From NCBI GenBank assembly GCA_039029935.1, contig JBCCFC010000052.1, positions 1 to 21,354 of the forward strand: a DNA stretch of 21,354 bases, given 5' to 3'. Made by a program: the position numbers and the translations under genes. This DNA is from G039029935 sp039029935 (GTDB lineage: Bacteria; Chloroflexota; Anaerolineae; Caldilineales; Caldilineaceae). The notes beneath the pieces were generated by a model. That model was not told the origin of the DNA. It ran no database searches and worked only from the letters and a program-made list of their open reading frames with translations. Positions 1 through 6,871 of this stretch are shown piece after piece (within the stretch, counting starts at the first letter, position 1; each line of letters begins with the position of its first letter).

Positions 1-188
1 AAGAGCGTCTTCTCAAAGAGCAGGAGGCTCAACGTGCTGAACAGGCAGTTCAACAAGCAGAGGAAGAGCGTCTTCTCAGAAAGCAGGAGGCTCAACGTGC
101 AGAGCAGGAGGCTCAACGTGCAGAGGAAGAGCGTCTTCTCAGAAAGCAGGAGGCTCAACGTGCAGAGCAGGAGGCTCAACGTGCAGAT
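1..188. repeat. Tandem 21-bp units arranged as a 63-bp higher-order repeat
   Basis: Nine consecutive 21-nt units can be laid out from position 1 (the first lacks one base) to 188. They form a 63-nt higher-order repeat: copies at 61-123 and 124-186 are identical over 63 nt, and 1-60 is a diverged third copy. Within each 63-mer the second and third units share CAGGAGGCTCAACGTGCAG. The repeat lies inside a coding frame, and 21 nt equals one coiled-coil heptad, so copy-number change would lengthen or shorten the coiled coil without a frameshift. The array probably continues left of the window. Confidence 0.9.
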
Positions 189-293
189 ATGAACGCGAAT
201 TTGTTTTCTGAAACACATGCTGAACTGGAGAGGTTCAAGGCATATATGCGTTCTGTGGGAATGGACCCTGATACTATAGCAATGGAGGTATAA
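1..293 (+). CDS. Uma2-like protein, C-terminal coiled-coil tail only (5' end outside window)
   Basis: Frame 3 is open from the window edge to the TAA at 291-293, so only about the last 96 residues are visible. They begin with a highly charged Glu/Gln/Arg-rich heptad stretch (repeated EQEAQRA and EERLLRK heptads) predicted to form a long coiled coil. The protein then ends in a short tail, FKAYMRSVGMDPDTI. The following gene, a recognisable Uma2 nuclease-fold protein, ends with a similar charged helix and the equivalent tail LRAIGVDPEKI. I therefore infer that this is the end of a paralogous Uma2 (DUF820) protein, although its catalytic domain is off the window. The next gene starts 3 nt after this stop, with its Shine-Dalgarno GGAGG (284-288) inside this gene, so the two are probably translated from one mRNA. 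The family assignment rests on tail similarity and adjacency only. Confidence 0.6.
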   Translation, partial: ERLLKEQEAQRAEQAVQQAEEERLLRKQEAQRAEQEAQRAEEERLLRKQEAQRAEQEAQRADMNANLFSETHAELERFKAYMRSVGMDPDTIAMEV

Positions 294-296
294 CGA

Positions 297-1271
297 ATGA
301 CGACGCTTATAGAAATAGAAAAAGACATATCAAAGCGCCCTATCAGAAAAGATTTACCTGATCCTGAGCTATGTCCATATGGATGGCGTTATCTCAAAGA
401 AGTTGCCGAAGATGGGACTGTCACCTATACGGGTGAACATATCCCACTCAGACAAGAAGACTTGCTGCACCCCGAAGAAGATGATAAGCATATCCACCCT
501 GTTAAGCAAAATATGAACCGTTTATATCTCGCTCAAATTTGCCCCATTCGTTTGGCTCATCACCTAAATTCCTTGGTTCTCTGGGATGTTCGAATAGATT
601 GGAATGTTGCGGGTATCAAGCCAATGGGACCAGATATCACCATCATCATGGATACGGATTGTCTTAAAAAGGGAAACCCTGCAACGTATGTGGCAGGTGT
701 GCATGGGAACGCGCCTGAAATGGTCATTGAGATCACATCCGAACACACCTATAAAAATGACATTGAACATAAATTTAAGCTATATCAAGATGTCAAACTG
801 CCCTACTATTACATTGTTGATACTGTATCCGAAGAACCCAAACTGTATGGCTATCACCTGACCGATGAGGGCTATATTCCTGTGAAATCGAATGAAAAAG
901 GATGGATATGGGTTGAGCCAATTCAACTTTGGTTGGGTTGGAATGAGGATGACTGTGATCTAGTGGCCTGTTATCGAGAAGATGGTTACGTCATGACAAG
1001 TTTAGGTGAGTTTCAATTCTCTAAAGCAGTATCACGAACTCAGGTGGGTATTGAGGAATTTGAAGAAGCGCGAAAACGGGCTGACTGGGCGATGAGATTG
1101 GCCGTTGAGGAGCAAGTTCGGGCCAAACACGCTAAAAATTTACTAGAAGAGGAGCGGGCGAGAGCTGAACAGGCCGAAAAGCGAAGTCAACAATTGATGA
1201 CTTACTTACGTGCCATCGGTGTCGATCCAGAGAAAATTTTAGCAGAATCGGCAGAGGTGGAACCTTGTTAA
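297..1271 (+). CDS. Uma2 family protein (DUF820, restriction-endonuclease-like fold) with coiled-coil C-terminus
   Basis: A 324-residue protein. The central part matches the Uma2 fold, a PD-(D/E)XK-type nuclease core whose cellular role is generally unknown: GPDITII (Asp113), then PEMVIEITS (Glu145), the D-x3-HKFKLYQ segment with candidate migrated lysines 159/161, and LPYYYIVD (about 168-175). Residues 50-75 and 76-105 correspond to the N-terminal helices of the fold. From about residue 252 the chain becomes a charged helix (EEFEEARKRADWAMRLAVEE and on), probably a coiled coil, ending with LRAIGVDPEKI. It is longer than a minimal Uma2 protein (about 190 residues) because of N- and C-terminal additions. 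The start ATG is supported by GGAGG at 284-288 with 8-nt spacing. It lies 3 nt after the preceding Uma2-like gene, suggesting tandem duplication. Nuclease activity is inferred from family fold only. Confidence 0.85.
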   Translation: MTTLIEIEKDISKRPIRKDLPDPELCPYGWRYLKEVAEDGTVTYTGEHIPLRQEDLLHPEEDDKHIHPVKQNMNRLYLAQICPIRLAHHLNSLVLWDVRIDWNVAGIKPMGPDITIIMDTDCLKKGNPATYVAGVHGNAPEMVIEITSEHTYKNDIEHKFKLYQDVKLPYYYIVDTVSEEPKLYGYHLTDEGYIPVKSNEKGWIWVEPIQLWLGWNEDDCDLVACYREDGYVMTSLGEFQFSKAVSRTQVGIEEFEEARKRADWAMRLAVEEQVRAKHAKNLLEEERARAEQAEKRSQQLMTYLRAIGVDPEKILAESAEVEPC

Positions 1272-1573
1272 TCAGCCTAGACTACGTACAGCGACCAGAC
1301 ATAGAGGTCGGCGAACTCATCACCGTTGTCGTCGTCAAAGCGGCCAATGTCGTGCGTGACATCCGTGAGAATTTGCGCAACCTTGTGGGTGGGCGTATGA
1401 CTCACTATGAATCACTGGTGCAAGAGGCGATTGACACGGCGTTGCAAGAACTTGACGACAAGGCCAAGGCCAATGGCTACGATGGGGCCATTGGGGTCAA
1501 AATTTCACACCCAATGGTGGTCGATGGCGGTGTGGAAATCATTGTCTATGGCAATGGCTATCGAACGGTGTAA
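1265..1573 (+). CDS. YbjQ/UPF0145 family protein
   Basis: A 102-residue protein, close to the normal length of the UPF0145/YbjQ family (DUF74, annotated as a heavy-metal-binding-domain family, function uncertain). Recognisable family features are the MLIS N-terminus, the VVRDIRENLRNLVGGRMTHYESLVQEA block (about 30-56), the AL-x-EL-x2-KAKANGYDGAIGVK helix-strand and the YGNGY C-terminal strand. The start is a TTG at 1265, overlapping the end of the Uma2 gene by 7 nt, with AGAGGTGG just upstream (about 1253-1260). The start matches the family N-terminus, so TTG is preferred over any internal start. The overlap implies translational coupling to the Uma2 gene. No metal-binding cysteine or histidine cluster is obvious. 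The function cannot be told from sequence. Confidence 0.8.
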   Translation: MLISLDYVQRPDIEVGELITVVVVKAANVVRDIRENLRNLVGGRMTHYESLVQEAIDTALQELDDKAKANGYDGAIGVKISHPMVVDGGVEIIVYGNGYRTV

Positions 1574-1615
1574 GAACCAAATGCATATGGGTGGTTTAAT
1601 CATGGGAGAACTTTT

Positions 1616-3451
1616 GTGACACGTAGAAAACAACTTTTTCACAAAATTATGGGCATCTTGATCATATGCTCATTACTGTTGGCATCATTCCCTGAGTCTT
1701 CACCTCATCTGTATGCGCATACCCTGTTGCAAGAAGATAGCACCTATACCTATCAAGAATGTAACCAGATCGACCGTACACGGCTACGCACTGAAATCGA
1801 GCAGATTGCGCTGACCGCCTTGGTGGAAAGTCGGTCGTTTTCCGTACACGATATAGTCACACGAAAATGGGTTGAGTTGAATGTGGATGGTGTGATTGAC
1901 GAGGAGGTCGATCATGTCATCACCAATATGTACAACAACGAGGGCTATTGGAGCCGTCTCTGGTCGGGCTGGTCATCCGAAAAAGCGCAGGAATTTGCCG
2001 AAACTGCAACCAATGAGGTATTTAACTCACCCTCGTTTAAGCAGACAATTGAAGGGCTTTCATCGGCAATTGCTCAGGAGATTACCGCCGAAATTGAGGC
2101 CGAAGTATCGAGAGCCGCATCGGTAGCGTTTCTCTGTCTCAAAAGCTATGTCGGCGGTGCGTATTCAAATACGCTGTTTCAAGTCTTTGAGACCAACATC
2201 AGCCAAGATTTAGACGCGATTGACTTAAGTGCGCAGGGGGAGGATATTGATGTCTCTGCCATCCAAGTTCACCAGAAAGCCCTTGGCGGCTTGGGCATCA
2301 TCATCGTCACTGAAATTACACGGCGTATTGCCATCAAACTAAGCCAGAAGATCACGCAGCGGATTGCGGGCAAAATTGTCGGGCGTATCATTGGTCGTGC
2401 GGGTTCATCCTTTGTGCCTGTGGCTGGCTGGATTATCGGGGCGGGACTGATTGTCTGGGATTTATTTGAAGGGGGGCAGGGGGCACTGCCACAGATTGAA
2501 GCGGCCTTAAAAGACGAGGAAGTCAAGGCAGGCATTCAAAACGAAATCACCGATGCTGTTGAGCAGGGGATGCCTGATGAAGTGGCGGTGATTGCCAAGG
2601 AAATCTCGATTGCGACACTGGAAGAGTGGGATAAATTCTGCCTGAATCATGATGCCGTGTGCGATCTGGCTGTGCAGAATCCACAATTTCAGGATGTACT
2701 CAACTATACGACGGTAGCGCAGTTTGGCGAACTTTCCGCATTGGTATCGCTTTTCATGGAACGATTTGGCCGTGAAGAGTTAGACAACGCCATCGTCAAC
2801 GGCACGTTTGAACGGTTGATGCCTGTACAAGAGATTTTATACTATACCAATTCTGTGCCAGAAACGCTGGAATGGGTCAAGCTTGCCAGTAACCGGATGC
2901 CAGCCGTGCTCGACCTGAACCTGTACTCGTATAAACCAGCGACTGAGTTCTCGATCTATGAGTTAGATAGCCTGATTGAGATTGCCTCAATCGAAACAGG
3001 TGATAATACAGGCAAAGAGGCAGTGAACATGTTGTTATTGTTACAACCGGAAACCTATGAAATGATGTTATCACTGCCAACCGAACATATCCCAGCCATC
3101 ATTAATCGACACGCCATCGAGGACATCCGCTGGTTTGCCGATTATCTTGTAACGCAACCAATGGACAGCCGTGATGAGATTGCCGCTCAACTGGCGACAG
3201 GCGGCGTAACCATCGCTGATTTGCAAGCAACGGCCAACCAGCCAACCCCAACCGTTATCCCGTCACCGACACCGGAATCCGTTGTACAACCAGTGGACAC
3301 ACCTGCTGGTCCTGAGACATTGCAAGATATAATCCAACGATTCCGTGCGTGGACACTCTCGTTACCACCAGAAGTGCAGACGTTGGCAGTGCTGGGCATT
3401 ATTGTATTGCTGGCTTGGCTTGTTAGACGTTTCTGGAGAAGTTACCTGTAA
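1616..3451 (+). CDS. Unrecognised exported/membrane-anchored protein, 611 aa
   Basis: I do not recognise this family. The GTG start has GGGAG at 1604-1608 (7-nt spacing). Residues 1-25 look like a signal peptide or anchor: a basic MTRRKQLFHK start, then a hydrophobic MGILIICSLLLAS core. Residues 50-215 are helical and charged. Residues 222-285 are unusual: Gly/Ile-rich LGGLGIIIV, then an amphipathic basic run with Arg/Lys every 3-4 residues (about 235-261), then VPVAGWIIGAGLIVWDLF, which could span a membrane. The rest (290-540) is a soluble-looking helical region. A low-complexity Pro/Thr linker (TPTVIPSPTPE, about 545-565) leads to a C-terminal transmembrane helix (about 588-604) with a basic end. 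The layout suggests a large extracytoplasmic domain held by a C-terminal anchor. It follows the YbjQ gene by 42 nt and precedes leuC. No catalytic motif was found. Confidence 0.75.
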   Translation: MTRRKQLFHKIMGILIICSLLLASFPESSPHLYAHTLLQEDSTYTYQECNQIDRTRLRTEIEQIALTALVESRSFSVHDIVTRKWVELNVDGVIDEEVDHVITNMYNNEGYWSRLWSGWSSEKAQEFAETATNEVFNSPSFKQTIEGLSSAIAQEITAEIEAEVSRAASVAFLCLKSYVGGAYSNTLFQVFETNISQDLDAIDLSAQGEDIDVSAIQVHQKALGGLGIIIVTEITRRIAIKLSQKITQRIAGKIVGRIIGRAGSSFVPVAGWIIGAGLIVWDLFEGGQGALPQIEAALKDEEVKAGIQNEITDAVEQGMPDEVAVIAKEISIATLEEWDKFCLNHDAVCDLAVQNPQFQDVLNYTTVAQFGELSALVSLFMERFGREELDNAIVNGTFERLMPVQEILYYTNSVPETLEWVKLASNRMPAVLDLNLYSYKPATEFSIYELDSLIEIASIETGDNTGKEAVNMLLLLQPETYEMMLSLPTEHIPAIINRHAIEDIRWFADYLVTQPMDSRDEIAAQLATGGVTIADLQATANQPTPTVIPSPTPESVVQPVDTPAGPETLQDIIQRFRAWTLSLPPEVQTLAVLGIIVLLAWLVRRFWRSYL

Positions 3452-3641
3452 GGCTACCCGTAGGAGGGGATGAGGTACGGCGGGTTCAGAGACAAGAACA
3501 GCCTGTTAAACAGATGTCGCACCTTGGACCGCTACGAGCGAAATGGCCTAAATGCTGTAAATATTGAGAACATGACCCACTTTATAGCTGGTTTGTATTC
3601 TCATCAAAATAAAAATTTAAATCTATCATCGAAAAATTATC

Positions 3642-3655
3642 GGAGAACAAAATTG
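3642..3655 (+). promoter_or_regulatory. Shine-Dalgarno and TTG start that fix the leuC start
   Basis: GGAG at 3642-3645 lies 7 nt before the TTG at 3653-3655, which begins the conserved LeuC N-terminus (GKTLFEKIWDAHVV). The reading frame is open further upstream to 3470, but those 61 codons resemble no LeuC. With the TTG start the protein has 466 residues, the same as I recall for E. coli LeuC, and the cluster cysteines fall at 347, 407 and 410. Confidence 0.8.
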
Positions 3656-5053
3656 GGAAAGACATTATTTGAAAAAATTTGGGATGCACACGTCGTTGTG
3701 CAGGAAGACGGCGCACCTGCAGTATTGTATATTGATGCGCAGTTAATTCATGAAGTAACCTCGCCACAGGCATTTGCCGAGTTGCGGGAACGTGGACTCA
3801 AAGTCCGCAACCCAGAGAAGAACTTTGCGACAATGGACCATGCGATTCCAACGCGCGATGTTGACATTACGCTTTGGCCCAGCGATGCCGCCACACAGGT
3901 GACAACGCTGCGCCAGAATTGTGCAGACTTTGGCATCACGCTCTGGGACATCAACGGTGACGTGCAAGGGATTGTTCATGTGGTTGGTCCAGAGATGGGT
4001 GTGACGCAGCCTGGCATGACCATTGTTTGTGGGGACAGCCACACAAGTACACACGGTGCCTTTGGCGCATTGGCCTTTGGTGTTGGTACAAGCGAAGTCG
4101 GTCATGTGATGGCAACGCAGTGTCTGTTGCAGGCCAAACCCAAAACCTTTGCCATCAATGTCGAAGGAGAATTGGGACACGGAGTTACAGCCAAGGATGT
4201 CATCCTCGCCATCATCGCGCAGAATGGTACAGGCGGCGGTGCAGGCCATGTCTTTGAATATCGTGGTGAAGCCATTCGCAAGATGAGCATGGCAAACCGC
4301 ATGACTGTCTGTAACATGAGCATCGAGGGCGGCGCACGTGCGGGCTTGATTGCGCCAGACGAGAAAACCTTTGAGTATATCAATGGTCGCCCCTATGCAC
4401 CCAAGGGTGAGGATTGGGATAAGGCCGTTGCCTATTGGAAGACACTCTATACCGATGAAGATGCCACCTTTGACCGTGAGATGACACTGGATGCCAATGC
4501 ACTGGAGCCAATGGTGACATACGGGACAAATCCAGGCCAAGGTGTCGCTGTCACGGGCAACGTCCCAACGACAGAAGAGATGGATGATCCTGCCGAGCGT
4601 CGCAGCTTACTCAGTGCGATGGAGTACATGGGGCTAACACCGGGACAAAAGATGGAAGGCCAGAAAGTCGATATGGTCTTCATCGGCTCATGCACCAACA
4701 GCCGTATGGAAGATTTGCGCGAAGCGGCAGCTATTGCCAAGGGAAATAAGGTTCCTGACAGCGTACAGGCCTTGGTTGTACCCGGCTCCAAAGCCATCAA
4801 AGCACAGGCTGAGGCCGAGGGACTCGACCGTATCTTTAGCGAAGCTGGTTTTGAGTGGCGTGGTGCAGGCTGTAGCATGTGTCTGGCGATGAACGACGAC
4901 AAGGCGGGCGCGGGTAAATATGTCGCCAGCACCAGCAACCGTAATTTCCGTGGACGCCAGGGACCAGGTTCACGCAGCTTCCTGATGAGTCCAATTATGG
5001 CAGCAGCAGCGGCAGTCAATGGTCATGTGGTCGATGTTCGCCAGGTGATGTAA
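3653..5053 (+). CDS. leuC: 3-isopropylmalate dehydratase large subunit (also citraconate/methylmalate isomerisation)
   Basis: LeuC with LeuD isomerises 2- to 3-isopropylmalate in leucine synthesis, and citramalate to 3-methylmalate when isoleucine is made from citramalate. It is a cytoplasmic aconitase-family enzyme with a [4Fe-4S] cluster. Family blocks visible are MDHAIPT, IVCGDSHTSTHGAFGALAFGVGTSEV, QNGTGGGAGHVFEY, MSIEGGARAGLIAPDEKTFEY, FIGSCTNSRMEDLR (Cys347) and GAGCSMCLAMN (Cys407, Cys410), the three cluster ligands. The C-terminus GHVVDVRQVM is intact. The start is taken as TTG 3653 (see the separate site); an ATG-initiated form from 3470 would add 61 unrelated residues. leuD follows after 97 nt containing two hairpins. 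A cimA in the same window makes a dual leucine/isoleucine role likely. Confidence 0.95.
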   Translation: MGKTLFEKIWDAHVVVQEDGAPAVLYIDAQLIHEVTSPQAFAELRERGLKVRNPEKNFATMDHAIPTRDVDITLWPSDAATQVTTLRQNCADFGITLWDINGDVQGIVHVVGPEMGVTQPGMTIVCGDSHTSTHGAFGALAFGVGTSEVGHVMATQCLLQAKPKTFAINVEGELGHGVTAKDVILAIIAQNGTGGGAGHVFEYRGEAIRKMSMANRMTVCNMSIEGGARAGLIAPDEKTFEYINGRPYAPKGEDWDKAVAYWKTLYTDEDATFDREMTLDANALEPMVTYGTNPGQGVAVTGNVPTTEEMDDPAERRSLLSAMEYMGLTPGQKMEGQKVDMVFIGSCTNSRMEDLREAAAIAKGNKVPDSVQALVVPGSKAIKAQAEAEGLDRIFSEAGFEWRGAGCSMCLAMNDDKAGAGKYVASTSNRNFRGRQGPGSRSFLMSPIMAAAAAVNGHVVDVRQVM

Positions 5054-5070
5054 ATATATTATCGTCGAGA

Positions 5071-5131
5071 CGGGCCTATTCGGTCGCCCGATGAGATAAA
5101 GTTGTAGGGGCGCACCCTCGCGGTCGCCCTA
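5071..5131. repeat. Twin GC hairpins between leuC and leuD (REP-like intergenic element)
   Basis: Two hairpins sit in tandem. The first is CGGGC (5071-5075) pairing with GCCCG (5086-5090). The second is TAGGGGCG (5105-5112) pairing with CGCCCTA (5125-5131), with one bulged G. Both 3' arms contain the same 9-mer CGGTCGCCC (5081-5089 and 5121-5129). The second resembles short dispersed hairpins that I recall as common in Chloroflexota and cyanobacteria. Neither is followed by a T-run, so a role as terminator is doubtful; mRNA stabilisation or a dispersed repeat is more likely. Confidence 0.6.
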
Positions 5132-5150
5132 AATTTTCAAGGATACAAAC

Positions 5151-5741
5151 ATGCAAGAATTTAAAACATTAAGCGCGACAGCCGTACCCATGCGAGCAGA
5201 AAATGTTGATACGGATCAGGTGATCCCAGCCCGCTATTTGACTGCTGTGACCAAAGAAGGAATGGGCAAAGGGCTGTTCTCTAGCTGGCGTTACAACGCA
5301 GATGGCTCGTCCAACCCAGATTTTGTCCTGAATCAGCCCGAACATCAGGGGGCAGAAGTGTTGATAGCTGGACGCAATTTTGGTACAGGCTCCAGCCGCG
5401 AACATGCGGTGTGGGCATTGACCGATTATGGGTTCCGCTGTGTCATCAGCCCTGGCTTTGCCGACATTTTCTTCAACAACAGCTTGAAGAATGGCCTACT
5501 ACCAGTAACTCTACCAGAGGAAACCGTCAACATGCTGCTCGACTTGGTGGAAGAAGAGCCAAGCACACAGGTAACAGTGAATCTGGATGCACAGACGGTG
5601 ACATTGGGTGATGGTCAGCAGATTGGCTTTGACATCGATCCATTCCGCAAACACTGTCTGCAAAATGGACTGGATGATTTGGGGTATTTGTTGTCGAAGA
5701 CGACGGATATTGAGACGTATGAGGCGAATCCGGTTTATTAG
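5151..5741 (+). CDS. leuD: 3-isopropylmalate dehydratase small subunit
   Basis: The swivelling small subunit that completes the LeuCD isomerase; cytoplasmic. At 196 residues it is close to the usual 195-205. The family signatures are ENVDTDQVIPARYLT (17-31), the substrate-binding loop GRNFGTGSSREHAVWAL (74-90) and FADIFFNNSLKNGLLPV. The C-terminal DIDPFRKHCLQNGLDDLGYLL is typical of bacterial LeuD proteins. The ATG at 5151 is preceded by AAGGA (5139-5143) with 7-nt spacing. It lies downstream of leuC and the twin hairpins and is very probably co-transcribed with it. An inverted repeat follows the stop. Confidence 0.95.
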   Translation: MQEFKTLSATAVPMRAENVDTDQVIPARYLTAVTKEGMGKGLFSSWRYNADGSSNPDFVLNQPEHQGAEVLIAGRNFGTGSSREHAVWALTDYGFRCVISPGFADIFFNNSLKNGLLPVTLPEETVNMLLDLVEEEPSTQVTVNLDAQTVTLGDGQQIGFDIDPFRKHCLQNGLDDLGYLLSKTTDIETYEANPVY

Positions 5742-5753
5742 GGACATGGATTT

Positions 5754-5799
5754 TGGGAACGCGGATTAGGTCATTGTAGGATTATGATTTGCGTTCCCA
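5754..5799. repeat. Inverted repeat downstream of leuD
   Basis: TGGGAACGC (5754-5762) pairs with GCGTTCCCA (5791-5799), 9 bp with a 28-nt loop. It lies 13 nt after the leuD stop. No T-run follows. It could be a transcript-end stem, a processed site or a short dispersed repeat. The rest of the 209-nt gap (5800-5950) is AT-rich, with a small inverted repeat AAAATTT-AG-AAATTTT at 5826-5841 that might bind an antitoxin. Confidence 0.45.
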
Positions 5800-5950
5800 G
5801 AGATTGTTAACTATGGAGCAGATGAAAAATTTAGAAATTTTATTTCGTCATTCATGAGCATATAAATATACATTAGTGTTTAAAAAATTCAATGACTATA
5901 GCCGATGTATGACAAACTGAAATGAACGTGAAGAATAGGAGGGCTTATAG

Positions 5951-6373
5951 ATGACTGTAACAATTAGCCTATCAGGGGAATTGTCTGACCGTGTGCAGTC
6001 TGGTGCCAAGCGGCTACGACTGTCACCCCAAATAATTGTAGAAAACATACTTCGTTTATTTTTTTGGCGGAATCATACCGACGATGCGTTAGAGAAGGAA
6101 ATAAACCGTGTCTCATCTTTTGATGATTCTAATTCTCTTGAGATTGATTATAATCACAGTGATAACTATCGGGAACAAACACTTGAGGAAGTTGTTGCTG
6201 AAATCAAAGCTCTGCCAAGGAATCCAGCGATGATTAAACGTGGTGAAAAAGTAGGCGATATGGATTATATACAATATTTGATAGATAACCCGCCAACAGA
6301 TACGATGACGATGGAAGAATGGGCAGAAGAATGGCCGCCCATTGCAAAAGAAATCAAAGAACTACGCAGCTAA
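5951..6373 (+). CDS. Putative antitoxin of a PIN toxin pair (RHH-like N-terminus)
   Basis: A 140-residue acidic protein placed 27 nt before a PIN-domain toxin gene. The N-terminus TVTISLSGELSDRVQSGAKR followed by LRLSPQIIVENIL resembles a ribbon-helix-helix DNA-binding region: a short beta strand, then two helices (about 3-36). The middle is acidic and low in complexity. The C-terminal part (MTMEEWAEEWPPIAKEIKELRS) is helical and could wrap the toxin. It is longer than typical VapB antitoxins (70-90 residues), and the family name is not certain. The start is supported by a strong AGGAGGG about 7 nt upstream. Regulation is probably by binding its own promoter, as usual for such pairs; the AT-rich upstream gap would hold the site. 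The function is inferred from order and composition. Confidence 0.65.
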   Translation: MTVTISLSGELSDRVQSGAKRLRLSPQIIVENILRLFFWRNHTDDALEKEINRVSSFDDSNSLEIDYNHSDNYREQTLEEVVAEIKALPRNPAMIKRGEKVGDMDYIQYLIDNPPTDTMTMEEWAEEWPPIAKEIKELRS

Positions 6374-6400
6374 AAATTGTATAAGGGTAACTAAAATTAC

Positions 6401-6805
6401 ATGACTGATTATATCGTAGACACAAATCATCTCTCCTGCATCGTAACGATTAATCATCCGTTGCGCAGAAAATTTTTTCAACAGATACGACGCGGTGATG
6501 AGTTTGCCATTGCAGCTCCGATTCTGGCAGAGTTCTTATTTGGCATTCGGAGTACAAAGAGAGCAAGACAGAATTTAGCAGAGTGGCATCAACTGCGCCC
6601 CTCGTTTACATTTTATGTGACTGATGAGCCAGATGCCGAAAAAGCCGCATTATTACAACTTGCAATGAAACGACAAGGACACCAACTCAAAACCCCAGAT
6701 GCATTGATTGCTGCGATAGCCCTACATTATGACTTGATTTTATTAACAACTGACAATGATTTTAATCAAATTCCAGAATTGACTCAGGGAAATTGGTTAG
6801 TTTGA
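6401..6805 (+). CDS. vapC: PIN-domain toxin (VapC-like ribonuclease)
   Basis: A 134-residue PIN domain, typical length for VapC toxins, which are Mg2+-dependent RNases that cleave tRNA or rRNA when free of antitoxin. The acidic residues of the active site are all visible: Asp7 in YIVDTNHLS, Glu44 in ILAEFLFGIR, Asp100 in LKTPDALIAAIAL and Asp118 (with Asp120) in LLTTDNDF. The protein is therefore expected to be active. It follows its putative antitoxin by 27 nt; the ribosome site is weak (AAGGG at 6383-6387, 13 nt away), which would keep toxin below antitoxin. It lies in the leuD-leuB gap. The VapC family is broad, and the RNA target cannot be inferred. Confidence 0.85.
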   Translation: MTDYIVDTNHLSCIVTINHPLRRKFFQQIRRGDEFAIAAPILAEFLFGIRSTKRARQNLAEWHQLRPSFTFYVTDEPDAEKAALLQLAMKRQGHQLKTPDALIAAIALHYDLILLTTDNDFNQIPELTQGNWLV

Positions 6806-6815
6806 TTATCACTGT

Positions 6816-6827
6816 ACCAGTACTGGT
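6816..6827. promoter_or_regulatory. 12-bp perfect palindrome upstream of leuB
   Basis: ACCAGTACTGGT is a perfect palindrome lying 11 nt after the PIN toxin stop and 45 nt before leuB. It is the right size for a dimeric repressor site. No convincing -35/-10 pair was found next to it, so its role as an operator for leuB is only a possibility. Confidence 0.35.
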
Positions 6828-6871
6828 CGTCATTTTATCCATAGTAATATTAATTCAAAAGAGAAAACCAA

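Noticed and set aside
1..188. CRISPR-like array
   Set aside because: The 21-nt units are contiguous with no unique spacers and are translated in frame as coiled-coil heptads.
3508..3540. T-box-like string CACCTTGGACCGCTACG in the leuC leader
   Set aside because: It recalls the T-box consensus (TGGNACCGCG), but one base is missing, the final match is poor, there is no room for a stem I and specifier loop after the preceding gene, and no terminator/antiterminator pair is seen.
3743..4540. 265-codon minus-strand open frame opposite leuC
   Set aside because: It lies wholly inside leuC on the opposite strand, and its translation (Cys/His-rich, no domain) is that expected from an antisense shadow.
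5826..5867. AT-rich segment with TATAAAT (5861-5867) as promoter for the first PIN pair
   Set aside because: A -10-like sequence is present, but no acceptable -35 at 16-18 bp was found, so it was not listed as a promoter.
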